A stretch of 64,000 nucleotides of DNA from Paraburkholderia sp. Ac-20340 (GTDB lineage: Bacteria > Pseudomonadota > Gammaproteobacteria > Burkholderiales > Burkholderiaceae): the NCBI RefSeq assembly GCF_017104965.1, contig NZ_JAAGPR010000037.1, positions 1 through 64,000 on the forward strand, in the 5' to 3' direction. Below are positions 1-8,189 of the stretch, piece by piece (the stretch's first letter is position 1; each line of letters starts with the position of its first letter). Under the pieces are notes generated by a model. It was not told the origin of the DNA. It was given only the letters and a program-made list of their open reading frames with translations, and did no database searches. The position numbers and the translations under genes are program-made.

Positions 1-130
1 AAGCCAGATGAACAAATTCCAGACGCAGATTCATGGTGTCTCTCGGGTTCCACGGCATGGCCGGCTCCAGACGATTCACTTGTCCGAAGTGTTACCCATG
101 TCCCCGCACACCTGTTACCTATGTCTCAAG
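1..130 (-). mobile_element. IS481-like element, transposase start and end repeats (partial)
   Basis: On the minus strand an ATG at 34 opens a frame (MNLRLEFVHLA) that runs off the left edge. This resembles the N-terminus of IS481-type transposases, which usually begin MNxRLEFV before a helix-turn-helix. Upstream of it lie two copies of a short motif, tgttaccc/tatgtc, at 90-101 and 113-125, as seen at ends of that family. The element boundary is therefore placed near 113-130. The call is inferred from pattern memory; the body of the transposase is outside the window. Confidence 0.5.
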
Positions 131-200
131 TCCATACACAGCGGCAAAGAAAAGTAGGTGCCGCCCCGCACAGGGGCGACGCTAATAGACCGACACGAAC

Positions 201-992
201 TCAAGGATACGCGACACAGCCGGCAAGCGCCCCACTAGACCCCTCAGGCAAAGTAGCCCCACCATCAACCACAATAGTCTGCCCAGTCACATACCCAGCG
301 GAAGGCGAAGCAAGAAACACCATAGCCGCAGCAACATCCTCAGGCTCCCCTAACCTCCCAAGCGGCACCGCCCCAGCAATCCGCGCAGCAAGCGCCTCAT
401 CCCCCAGATTCACCATAGCAGGAGTCCGAATCATCCCAGGCTCCACGCCATTAACGGTAATCCGATGCACAGCCAGCTCCAGCGCAGCGGCCCGAATAAA
501 CCCATTCACCCCCGCTTTAGAAGCCGCATAGTGCGCCAACCCAGGATAAGCAACTCGCGGCCCAGTAACAGAAGAAGTCACCAGCAAACGCCCACCACCT
601 TGCCTAACAAAAGCCGGCGTAGCAGCCTGCGCCAACCAAAAAAGCGCACTGAGATTCACAGCCAGCGTGCGCTCCAGCACCTCAGCAGAGATAGCCTCAA
701 AAGCGGTCAGCGGAAAATACGCCGCGTTATGCACCACCACATCGAGCCGCCCAAAATCGATCTCAGCCTGCGCTATTAGCGCAAAAATCTGCTCGCGCAC
801 AGCGAGATCGACCTCATAGACACGATGCCCCTGCGGCCCCAACTCACCCAGCCAGCCGCGCGCCATATCAGCCTGCAAATCCACAAGCGCAATACTCGCC
901 CCCTCACGCGCGAACGCTTCGACGATCCCGCGCCCGATCCCCTGGGCGCCGCCCGTCACCAGCACGGTACGCCCTGCAAAAAGGCCCGTCAT
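201..992 (-). CDS. SDR-family NAD(P)-dependent oxidoreductase
   Basis: A classical short-chain dehydrogenase of 263 residues. The Rossmann motif TGGAQGIG is at residues 13-20, Asp38 ends the second beta strand (suggesting NAD rather than NADP), NAA is at 89-91, and the catalytic Ser140/Tyr155/Lys159 set is complete (YAASK). The C-terminal part ends with the usual TGQTIVVDGG. Its ATG overlaps the TGA of the upstream MoaF-like gene by 4 bases, so the two are translationally coupled and it is the last gene of the porin-MFS-HDAC-MoaF-SDR unit. Codon choice in its 3' two-thirds (many GCT, ACT, GTT, GGG) differs from the C-ending usage of its neighbours. The substrate cannot be read from sequence. 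Confidence 0.92.
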   Translation of the reverse strand: MTGLFAGRTVLVTGGAQGIGRGIVEAFAREGASIALVDLQADMARGWLGELGPQGHRVYEVDLAVREQIFALIAQAEIDFGRLDVVVHNAAYFPLTAFEAISAEVLERTLAVNLSALFWLAQAATPAFVRQGGGRLLVTSSVTGPRVAYPGLAHYAASKAGVNGFIRAAALELAVHRITVNGVEPGMIRTPAMVNLGDEALAARIAGAVPLGRLGEPEDVAAAMVFLASPSAGYVTGQTIVVDGGATLPEGSSGALAGCVAYP

Positions 993-1840
993 GACGGATA
1001 CCGCGTGATATTGAGCACCTGTGCATGCGCGCCCACCGGGAAATTCGACAGCGCATCGAACCGGCTACCCTGATAACCAAAAATCTTGCCATCGGTTTTC
1101 ATCCGTTCGAGGTCGATCATCACGACACCCAGCGTCGGCACGATCTTCTCGCGCCAGACAAAGAGATAAAGCTTTTCGTCGATACCGATCATGTGACAAC
1201 GGTCCACGTCCGCCAGGCCCGCTTCCACGCCGCTCAGGCACTGCCACGCGTAGAAGTTCTCGTTCAGATAGATGTGTTCGTAACGCTCCGTCGCGCTATA
1301 CGTGTACAGATTGCGCATGCCGATCAGTTCGTTCGTAGCCGCGTGCAACGGCATCTGCGAAACGCTCACGCCCTCGCCCGCCGCAATACGGCCATGCCGC
1401 AATTGCATCTGCACGCCCGTCAATTCCATACCGCGTTCAACGCGCGTAAAGGCGTCGATATGCGTTTCCGTTTCGCTCGGCAAGGCACCCGCCACCACCG
1501 TGCACAAGGCGCGGCGCAGATCGAGTACGTAGCTCGTGGAAACGTTGCGCGGCTTGCCCTGATCATCGGCAAGCGATGCATCGGCGCCCACGTAATCGAC
1601 GAAATACATGTCCTCGCGCACCGAACTCACCCGGCATTCATGGTGCGTTTTTGCACCGCCCGAGCGCTCGACCTCCACGCGTTGCGAGCTCGTGAAATGC
1701 AGCGTTTCGCTCGCTCCATCCGCGAATTCCAGCGTGAAACGGCGGCCTTCGAGATCGCCCGTCGGCGTGAGGATATGGCTATCCGGTGCGAAACCTTCGG
1801 CGAGTGCGCCGACCTGAATGAAAACGGGTTGGGACGACAT
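989..1840 (-). CDS. MoaF-family protein
   Basis: A 283-residue protein with the two-part layout of the MoaF family. The N-terminal half has lipocalin-like strand features (GRRFTLEFADG, YFVDYVG) and the C-terminal half carries the well-conserved run WQCLSGVEAGLADVD, LYLFWREKIVPTLGVV and NFPVGAHA. MoaF was first named from molybdenum cofactor operons, but most homologues sit in catabolic clusters and their biochemical role is unsettled. I chose the ATG at 1840, with GGAG about 11 bases upstream; a frame extension to 1879 has no better start. The 3' end overlaps the SDR start (ATGA). No moa genes are nearby, so a catabolic role beside the SDR and deacetylase is more likely than cofactor synthesis. 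Confidence 0.82.
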   Translation of the reverse strand: MSSQPVFIQVGALAEGFAPDSHILTPTGDLEGRRFTLEFADGASETLHFTSSQRVEVERSGGAKTHHECRVSSVREDMYFVDYVGADASLADDQGKPRNVSTSYVLDLRRALCTVVAGALPSETETHIDAFTRVERGMELTGVQMQLRHGRIAAGEGVSVSQMPLHAATNELIGMRNLYTYSATERYEHIYLNENFYAWQCLSGVEAGLADVDRCHMIGIDEKLYLFVWREKIVPTLGVVMIDLERMKTDGKIFGYQGSRFDALSNFPVGAHAQVLNITRYPS

Positions 1841-1968
1841 GATAAGGAGAACTCCATGGAAAGTGTGTGAGGGCCGCACGCCTCCTGAAAGAAGCGGCGG
1901 CGTGACTCACACTCTACGGAGCCGCTACGCCGCGCGGCATCGACCATAAGGATGACAACGCCGCCCGC

Positions 1969-3078
1969 CTATCGCGCGATGGCGTCGGCCATTTCGTCGA
2001 TCAACTGGCGCTGGAATGCCACGAAGCGTGCGCTCGGCTGCTGCAGGATCGCCAGTTCGAGCATCGGGTCTTCTACCTTGGTACGCACATCCGCGAGGGT
2101 TTCCACGATCGCATGGCCGCAGAACGGCACGTAGGCTTCCGAGTAACCGCCTTCGTGCACGATCACGAGCCGGCCGCCGCAATGGCGCTCGGCAGCGTCG
2201 CGCACGAGTTGCGTCATCGCGCGATAGCTTTCGCTATGCAGCAGCATGCGCGCGAGCGGATCGACGGCGCTCGCGTCCAGTCCGCTCGCCACCACGATCA
2301 GTTCCGGTTTGAAGCGTTCGAGTGCAGGCAGCACGATGCGCTCGAAGGCGTAGAGATAAGCGTCGTGCCCACCGCCCGGCAACAGCGGAATATTGATGTT
2401 CGCGCCTTCTCCGCGCCCTGCGCCGCGCTCATCCGCACCGCTATAGCCCGGCGGAAAACAGCCTTCCTGATGCAGCGAAATCGTCAGCGTGTTGGGATCG
2501 TCGTAATAGATCGATTGCGTGCCGTTGCCGTGATGCACATCCCAGTCGATCACCGCAACGCGCTCGACCGCGTGCTTCGCGCGCGCCGCTTCGATCGCAA
2601 CCGGAATGTTCGCGAGCAGGCAGAAGCCCATCGGTTTGTCGCGCAGGCAGTGATGGCCCGGCGGGCGAGAGAGCGAGAACGCGTTCGCGGCGCGGCCTGC
2701 GAGTACCGTATCGACAGCGCTCATCGCAAGGCCCGCCGATAGCGCCGCGATTTCGTAGCTGCCTTTACCGAACGGCGCAAGTTCGCCCAGATCGCCGCCG
2801 TTCGCATCGCTCGCCGCCTTGAAGCGTTCGAGGTAATCGCGCGGATGAATTCTCAGCAGGTCGTCGTCGCTCGCGGCGGGCGCGCCTTGCATGTCGAGCG
2901 AGGCCGCCAGCCCCGACGCCTGGATCAGCGCCAGCAGCCGGCGTTTCGATTCCGGCGACTCCGCGTAACCGCTCGCGGAAGGTGGCTGCACCCAGCCGCC
3001 GACGGGAAAGAACAACGCGTGCGTGCCGCCCGTGTGCCAGAAAGTGCGTTCATCGGTGAAGAAGGCCGTTTTGCTCAT
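1969..3078 (-). CDS. Class II histone deacetylase-family amidohydrolase
   Basis: A 369-residue protein of the arginase/deacetylase fold, the group that includes bacterial acetylpolyamine amidohydrolases and HDAC-like amide hydrolases. The active-site motifs are intact: RPPGHH with the general-base pair His142/His143, zinc ligands Asp180 and His182 (DWDVHHGNGT) and Asp268 (SGLDAS), and the transition-state tyrosine Tyr312 in HEGGY. There is no signal peptide, so it acts in the cytoplasm, presumably removing an acyl group from an amide substrate brought in by the upstream porin and MFS permease. It lies 68 bases after the MFS gene in the same direction. The specific substrate is not deducible. 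Confidence 0.93.
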   Translation of the reverse strand: MSKTAFFTDERTFWHTGGTHALFFPVGGWVQPPSASGYAESPESKRRLLALIQASGLAASLDMQGAPAASDDDLLRIHPRDYLERFKAASDANGGDLGELAPFGKGSYEIAALSAGLAMSAVDTVLAGRAANAFSLSRPPGHHCLRDKPMGFCLLANIPVAIEAARAKHAVERVAVIDWDVHHGNGTQSIYYDDPNTLTISLHQEGCFPPGYSGADERGAGRGEGANINIPLLPGGGHDAYLYAFERIVLPALERFKPELIVVASGLDASAVDPLARMLLHSESYRAMTQLVRDAAERHCGGRLVIVHEGGYSEAYVPFCGHAIVETLADVRTKVEDPMLELAILQQPSARFVAFQRQLIDEMADAIAR

Positions 3079-3146
3079 GAGGTTCTCTTGCTCGTAGTGG
3101 TTCGTGTTGCGTTTGCAGGTTTAACCCTGAAAATCCAGTGTGAAAA

Positions 3147-4334
3147 TCAATCGCGCTCGACGCGCAGCAGGCAGAGACAGGACACGACGCAGATCGCCGC
3201 CGCCCCCGCGAACAGCGCGCCCAGCGAAGCGCCCGCATCGAGCAGCACGCCCGCGATCAGCGGTCCCGCCGCGAGCCCCGCGCCAATCACGAAGTTCAGC
3301 GAGGCCACCAGCCGCCCCGTGCGGTCATGCTTCGCGGCAGCGGCCAGGATGAAGGGCAGCACAAAGGTCCATGCGAATTTGAAGGCGAACACCGCCGCCA
3401 TATAGCCCGCCGTGCCCGGCTGCGTGGCCAGTCCCGCGAGCGAGACAGCGAGGATCGCGTAGCCCGCCAGCAGCATCGCGAAGCGCGCCAGACGCCCGCC
3501 GATCAGCGATGCACTGCCCGCGCCGATAATCCCCATCACGCTCGCCACCGCGAGCACTTCGCCCGTGTGCGCGGCGTCGAAACCCGCCAGCGCAGCCGCC
3601 TTGCTCGCAAAGGTCCAGACGCCGCCGATCGCCACGTAAAACGCCAGCACGCCGCCGATCACCAGCGCCGCGTTCAGCGCCGCACGCGCGGTAGTCGACG
3701 CATCGGCGCCCGCAGCCGCACCGGCGGCGCGCTTTGCGCGGCCCAGTTCAGGATCGAAGCCCCGCACCAGCGGCGCGGCGCACAGCCCCAGCACGCCGAG
3801 CACGGCATACAGCGCGCGCAATCCATAGCCTTCGAATACGTGCGGCAGCAGGAACAGGCCCACCGCGCCCGCCACCAGTTGGCCGACGACCCAGAGGCCA
3901 TAGACGCGGTCGCGGTTTGCGCTGGTCGCCGCGCTCGTCATGCACAACACCATCAACGTGCCGCCGCCCAGCGCGGTGATCGTGCGCAGCGCCAGCAGAC
4001 CGGCGAAGCCCGGCATGACGAATGCGGTCGCGAAGTTGCCCACGCAGAACACGGCCGTGGCGATGGCGGCAACGCGCCGCGCATCCACTCGCCCGAGCCA
4101 CAGCAGCGAAGGCAGCGTCGCGCAACTGAACGCGCCCAGTTCGACAAAGAAATACGTGCCGATCTGCGAAGCGGATAGCCCGAGTTGCACGGCCAGTTGC
4201 GCGGCAACCGCAGGCGCAACCAGCAACAGCAAGGGCGTGATCGCCGCGAATACGACTAGCGAAAGCAGCGTCGAAGCCGCGAATTCGCGCGGTGCGGATT
4301 GCGCGGCTGCAAAGGACGGAGCGGGATTTTTCAT
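3147..4334 (-). CDS. MFS transporter
   Basis: A 395-residue major facilitator protein with about 12 hydrophobic segments and a central loop rich in Ala, Arg and Lys (near residues 195-210). The reading frame is open far upstream, but the part beyond 4334 is antisense to the porin, so the ATG at 4334 (MKNPAPSF) is taken as the start. It sits 32 bases after the porin stop and 68 before the HDAC-like gene, which indicates one transcript. In this setting it is likely the inner-membrane importer for the compound that the porin admits and the deacetylase processes. Direction of transport and substrate are inference. Confidence 0.87.
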   Translation of the reverse strand: MKNPAPSFAAAQSAPREFAASTLLSLVVFAAITPLLLLVAPAVAAQLAVQLGLSASQIGTYFFVELGAFSCATLPSLLWLGRVDARRVAAIATAVFCVGNFATAFVMPGFAGLLALRTITALGGGTLMVLCMTSAATSANRDRVYGLWVVGQLVAGAVGLFLLPHVFEGYGLRALYAVLGVLGLCAAPLVRGFDPELGRAKRAAGAAAGADASTTARAALNAALVIGGVLAFYVAIGGVWTFASKAAALAGFDAAHTGEVLAVASVMGIIGAGSASLIGGRLARFAMLLAGYAILAVSLAGLATQPGTAGYMAAVFAFKFAWTFVLPFILAAAAKHDRTGRLVASLNFVIGAGLAAGPLIAGVLLDAGASLGALFAGAAAICVVSCLCLLRVERD

Positions 4335-4366
4335 GGAGTGAGAGTTCCGGTTAGCGAACAGGTCGA

Positions 4367-5446
4367 TCAGAACGTGTGGGACATGCCGGCCATCGCGCCG
4401 AACTGCGAGACACCGGCCACCGGCAGCGTGTCGTACTCGTAGACGGGCTGCGTGCTGTCGCTCGTGTTGTGCGAGTAGCCCAGATTCACGTAGGCAAAAG
4501 TCCGCTTGGAGAGCGCATAGGTGCCGCTCGCGATATAGAGCGTGGGATGGCCGACGCTCGGCGTATTCGAAAACGTGTGATAAATACCCGCCGCGAAGCC
4601 GATGGCCGGATCGAGCCGATAACGCGCACCGCCCCATGCGACGGTCTTCGCGGGTTCGAGCGAGCCGGTCTGGCGTTCCGCGCCGCCGTATAGCGAAAGC
4701 CTGTCGATGTCCCAATGCGCGGCCAGCACGCCCACCACGCGTTGTTCGGCGGAGGTATCGGCGGTCGATGAAACCGCACCGTACGACTGGTGAATCACCG
4801 CGCTCACGCCAAAGCCGTTGCCCGCGTACTGCGCGCCCGCTTCCAGCACGCGGCCCGAACGCGAGTTGCCGGCGACGCCGCCCGTCGCGGCCAGCGCTTC
4901 GCCGCTGAAACCGCCGATATCGGGGCTTTGATATTTGATGGCGTTATCGATGAAATTCGCAGCAAGCGGCACGAGCACGCCCTGCCCGCTATACGACGCG
5001 TAAAGCAGCGGATCGTAGAAGACCGTGCGATCGAACAGCACGCTGAACTGACGGCCCATCGTCACCGTGCCGAAACCGCCTTTGAGCCCCACCCAGGCGC
5101 CGCGAAAGAAAGCGAGACCCGGCACCGTGGCCGAGCCATCGTTGAGATTCAGCCCTTGTTCGAGGCGGAAAATCGCCTGCATGCCGCCGCCCAGATCCTC
5201 CGTACCCGTGATGCCGATCTGCGAAGGCAGCACGCCGTAGTTCTGCAGATTGACGGCGCTGTGTGCGCCGTCCGCGTGCGTGCGGTACTGAATGCCGGCA
5301 TCGAGAATGCCGTAAAGCGTGACGCTCGATTGCGCGTGCGCCGCGCCGCCCGCGGCAAGCGCCATCGCGGTTAGCGGCGCCAGGCGAATGCACGCTTCGA
5401 TGCGCGAGCGCCTGCGCGGGTGCCTCAATCCATTCCATCGTTTCAT
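4367..5446 (-). CDS. Gram-negative porin (OmpC-like, Burkholderia type)
   Basis: A 359-residue outer-membrane trimeric porin. An Arg-rich N-terminus and hydrophobic stretch end in AHA at 36-38, giving a mature start QSSVTLYG, the hallmark of this porin family. The inner part has TGTEDLGGGMQAIFRLE and GRQFS, and the chain ends in Phe (SHTF), the C-terminal signal for the BAM complex. The ATG at 5446 is favoured by GGAGAG seven bases upstream; the open frame continues to 5848 without a good start. It is the first gene of the minus-strand unit, divergent from the LuxR-type gene across a 328-base gap. Confidence 0.94.
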   Translation of the reverse strand: MKRWNGLRHPRRRSRIEACIRLAPLTAMALAAGGAAHAQSSVTLYGILDAGIQYRTHADGAHSAVNLQNYGVLPSQIGITGTEDLGGGMQAIFRLEQGLNLNDGSATVPGLAFFRGAWVGLKGGFGTVTMGRQFSVLFDRTVFYDPLLYASYSGQGVLVPLAANFIDNAIKYQSPDIGGFSGEALAATGGVAGNSRSGRVLEAGAQYAGNGFGVSAVIHQSYGAVSSTADTSAEQRVVGVLAAHWDIDRLSLYGGAERQTGSLEPAKTVAWGGARYRLDPAIGFAAGIYHTFSNTPSVGHPTLYIASGTYALSKRTFAYVNLGYSHNTSDSTQPVYEYDTLPVAGVSQFGAMAGMSHTF

Positions 5447-5774
5447 CGACCGACTCTCCAAACCGTACGACGTTGTTGTCATTGACCACGTGCCCGGTAG
5501 CGTCGAGGCCCCGGATCTGCGTGCAGTGTCGGTAGCGGGAAAAGTCGTGAACAGACGTTCAAGTGAACGCTGCGGAAAACCCTGATGCGCTCGCCAGCGC
5601 CCGTGCAGACTGGCGCGAAGCCGGTTTCGTGCGGGTGCAGCACGCATCGCGTTGTGGCTGGCCCCGTTCAATTGCAGGGGGTGAAGACGCACTTCACAAC
5701 GCTGTCCGCCGAAAATCGGCGGCACGTATAATCGGCTGCAAAATCGTGGCTTCACAATCGAAGAGGAGGAGCGC
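5447..5774. promoter_or_regulatory. Divergent promoter region with two dyads
   Basis: This 328-base gap separates the porin operon (leftward) from the LuxR-type gene (rightward). It contains an inverted repeat CGTTCA-AG-TGAACG at 5556-5569 and a second, CCGCCGA-AAA-TCGGCGG, at 5706-5722. The second lies four bases before a TATAAT at 5727-5732, which would be the -10 of the LuxR gene. GAGGAGGAG at 5763-5771 is its ribosome site. Either dyad could be the operator of the adjacent regulator; this is inference from position. Confidence 0.5.
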
Positions 5775-6899
5775 TTGACACGCAACGCAGACCGGCACGC
5801 GCCCTTCGCGAACGCCCCGGACATGCCCGCCGCGATCGCCATCGACACCTATGCGCACAACGCGCCCGCCGTGCGTAGCGCCGATTTCGAAGGCCCGTTT
5901 TGCGGCGACGGCACCGCCGAGCGCGACCTGAGCGTGTTGCTGCTCGATCTCTACGCGCTGGCGAATCAAACCGGCATCGGCGAATTCGAAAACGGTTTTT
6001 TCCGGCTGCTGCGCGGGCTGCTCGCTTTCGATGCGGGCTGGACCGGCGTGACCACGCACACGACCGGCGGCCCGGTCATGCACAACAGTTTTACATGGGG
6101 TCTGCCCGATTCGTTCTTCCCGGAATGGATCAAGGTGCGCGACTGCGATCCGCTCGCGCTGGGCACGCGCGGTGTTTATGGCCGTGCGATGGCGATTTCC
6201 ATCGTCGACCCCGACGTGCCGCCGCGCTTTCGCAACTGGGCCGTCAAACACGGGCTCGCGCAGTTGATGGTGGTGACGGCGCTCGACCATCGCTTCGGAC
6301 TCACAACTTTTCTTTCGGTGTATCGGCGTGCGCTCGACAAGCCCTTCAGCGCCGACGACGCGCACAAGGTCGGCAACGTGATTGCGCATCTCGCGGCGGC
6401 GCTCACGATCAATCGCTCGTTCCAGCTCACGCGCGAGCGCGGCACGACGCCCAGCGTCTCGCCTGCGCGTGCGATCTGCGATTCGTTCGGCACCGTGCAT
6501 CAAGCCGATAAAGCCTTCGAGACGACCCTGCGCCACGACTGGCCGCTCTATGCCAACCAGACCTTGCCGCAGCCGTTGATCGACTGGCTGCACGGCGGCG
6601 GCGCGCATCCGTACACGGGCGAGCGCATCACCGTGCATTGCGTGCCGACGGCGGGCCTCTTTCAACTGGAAGCGCGCACGCGCTCGGAACTCGACCGCCT
6701 GAGCCCGCGCGAACTCGTCGCCATCCAGCACTACGGCGACGGCCTCTCGCACAAGGAAGTCGCGCAACGCATGGGTATTTCGCCGACCACCGTACGGCAC
6801 TATCTGCGCTGCGCCTATCGCAAGCTTGGCATGCACGACAAGAGCGAGATTCCGCGCCTGCTGGCTGCCCTCAGCCAGCAGGAAGCGCTGAAGCCGTAA
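5775..6899 (+). CDS. LuxR-family transcriptional regulator
   Basis: A 374-residue regulator with a LuxR/FixJ helix-turn-helix at about residues 307-365 (LSPRELVAIQHYGDGLSHKEVA, then GISPTTVRHYLR). The long N-terminal region is not a receiver and shows no recognisable acyl-homoserine-lactone pocket; it looks like a GAF-type sensor fold without a diagnostic motif. The start is a TTG at 5775 placed five bases after a strong GGAGGAG. It faces the porin-MFS-HDAC operon across a shared promoter region and is the obvious candidate to control it. No luxI-like gene is present. Confidence 0.88.
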   Translation: MTRNADRHAPFANAPDMPAAIAIDTYAHNAPAVRSADFEGPFCGDGTAERDLSVLLLDLYALANQTGIGEFENGFFRLLRGLLAFDAGWTGVTTHTTGGPVMHNSFTWGLPDSFFPEWIKVRDCDPLALGTRGVYGRAMAISIVDPDVPPRFRNWAVKHGLAQLMVVTALDHRFGLTTFLSVYRRALDKPFSADDAHKVGNVIAHLAAALTINRSFQLTRERGTTPSVSPARAICDSFGTVHQADKAFETTLRHDWPLYANQTLPQPLIDWLHGGGAHPYTGERITVHCVPTAGLFQLEARTRSELDRLSPRELVAIQHYGDGLSHKEVAQRMGISPTTVRHYLRCAYRKLGMHDKSEIPRLLAALSQQEALKP

Positions 6900-6923
6900 C
6901 GGCGCCAGCGCCTCGCGCACACC

Positions 6924-8072
6924 CTAGAAGCGATGCGCCATGCCCGCCGTCACCACCAGTTGCCTGCGCGTGCTGGACGGCGAGACGCCGTAAATCTGCG
7001 CCTGTGCGTGCCGCCCCTGCTGCCCGACGCCAATCAGATACAACGTCGTGCGCTTCGAAAGCTGATACTGCGTGCCAAGATTGAGCTGATCCCAACCCGG
7101 CTCCGCACCCGCCGTGCCCTCGCCCGAATACTGCCCATTCGTGCGGATATACGCTACGCCCGCGAGCCACGTGGGCGTCATCTGCCAGGTGACGCTGGCC
7201 TCGTAGTTGTCGAGCGTGAGCGCGGTGGCGTCCAGATAGCGATACTGGGTCTTCGAATACAGTCCCGCGAGCGTCACAGTGCCGACGTGCCACGACGCGC
7301 CCGCCAGCCAGATGCGCTGCCGCTGCACGCCCGCGCCGCCCGCCAGGCTGTTGCTGAAGGTATTCGAATAGTCATCGAAAATACCCGCGCCCGGCGCACC
7401 CAGCGCGCCTGCAGGCTGCGTATCGGGCCGGTCGGCCTGCACGAAACCGACGCCTAGCGAGACCGGCCCCTGGGTCCAGCCGGCCCCTGCCGCGATCAGT
7501 CGATTGCCGGTGAAATCGCCGGGCTGATTGCTGAATCCATACGTCGCGCCAAAGCTGAAACCGGCGAAAGTCGGGCTGGCGTACTTGACGGTATTGCTGA
7601 CCTTGAAGGTCGCGTTGGTGTTATCGGCATCGCCCACATGCGCGCCGATGTAGCCGGCCCAGGTTTCGTTGCTCGCGAAGCCCGATACGAAATCGATAGT
7701 CGAATCCCACTGCCGCCCGAGCGTGAGCGTGCCGTAGCCGTCGTTCGTCAGCCCCACATACGAGACGTTGAACGCGCGGCCAGGACCGTGCCCGTTGTCG
7801 ATATTGAACGGACTCATCAGGCGGAACACGGCGCGGGTGCCGCCGCCCAGATCCTCCTGGCCGGTCAGAATCCAGCGCGACGAAGAAAGCTGCCCGCTCG
7901 CCGTGGTCCATTGCGCGTGACCGCCCGCGTTGTTGGCGTAGAGCAAACCCGTATCGAGAATGCCGCCCAGCGTGACGCTGCTCTGCGCATGCGTCGCGCC
8001 TGTGCCGAAACAGCAGCAGATGCCCAGCGAACCGGCGAGCGCCGTCCTCACGGTCAGAAAACGTGATTTCAC
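6924..8072 (-). CDS. Gram-negative porin
   Basis: A 382-residue porin of the same family as the one at 4367-5446. The signal peptide ends THA at residues 27-29 and the mature chain begins QSSVTLGG. It has the GQEDLGGGTRAVFRL and GRQWDS landmarks and ends AHRF with terminal Phe. It is transcribed with, and 117 bases downstream of, the formylglycine-generating enzyme, so it probably belongs to the sulfatase unit and admits the sulfated substrate. It converges on the LuxR-type gene with only 24 bases between stops. Confidence 0.94.
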   Translation of the reverse strand: MKSRFLTVRTALAGSLGICCCFGTGATHAQSSVTLGGILDTGLLYANNAGGHAQWTTASGQLSSSRWILTGQEDLGGGTRAVFRLMSPFNIDNGHGPGRAFNVSYVGLTNDGYGTLTLGRQWDSTIDFVSGFASNETWAGYIGAHVGDADNTNATFKVSNTVKYASPTFAGFSFGATYGFSNQPGDFTGNRLIAAGAGWTQGPVSLGVGFVQADRPDTQPAGALGAPGAGIFDDYSNTFSNSLAGGAGVQRQRIWLAGASWHVGTVTLAGLYSKTQYRYLDATALTLDNYEASVTWQMTPTWLAGVAYIRTNGQYSGEGTAGAEPGWDQLNLGTQYQLSKRTTLYLIGVGQQGRHAQAQIYGVSPSSTRRQLVVTAGMAHRF

Positions 8073-8189
8073 GAAAGGATCTCCAGATGATTGGACTACT
8101 AATTAGTTATGAAGAATCTTGTTGCGAGAGGGAAAGCACGCGGCGGCTGCGGGCAAAGCCTGCTGCCGCCGCGTTTTTTGACCGGACAC

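Noticed and set aside
5775..6899. Quorum-sensing LuxR with an acyl-homoserine-lactone domain
   Set aside because: The N-terminal part lacks the conserved Trp/Tyr/Asp pocket pattern and no luxI gene is near, so only the DNA-binding domain is claimed.
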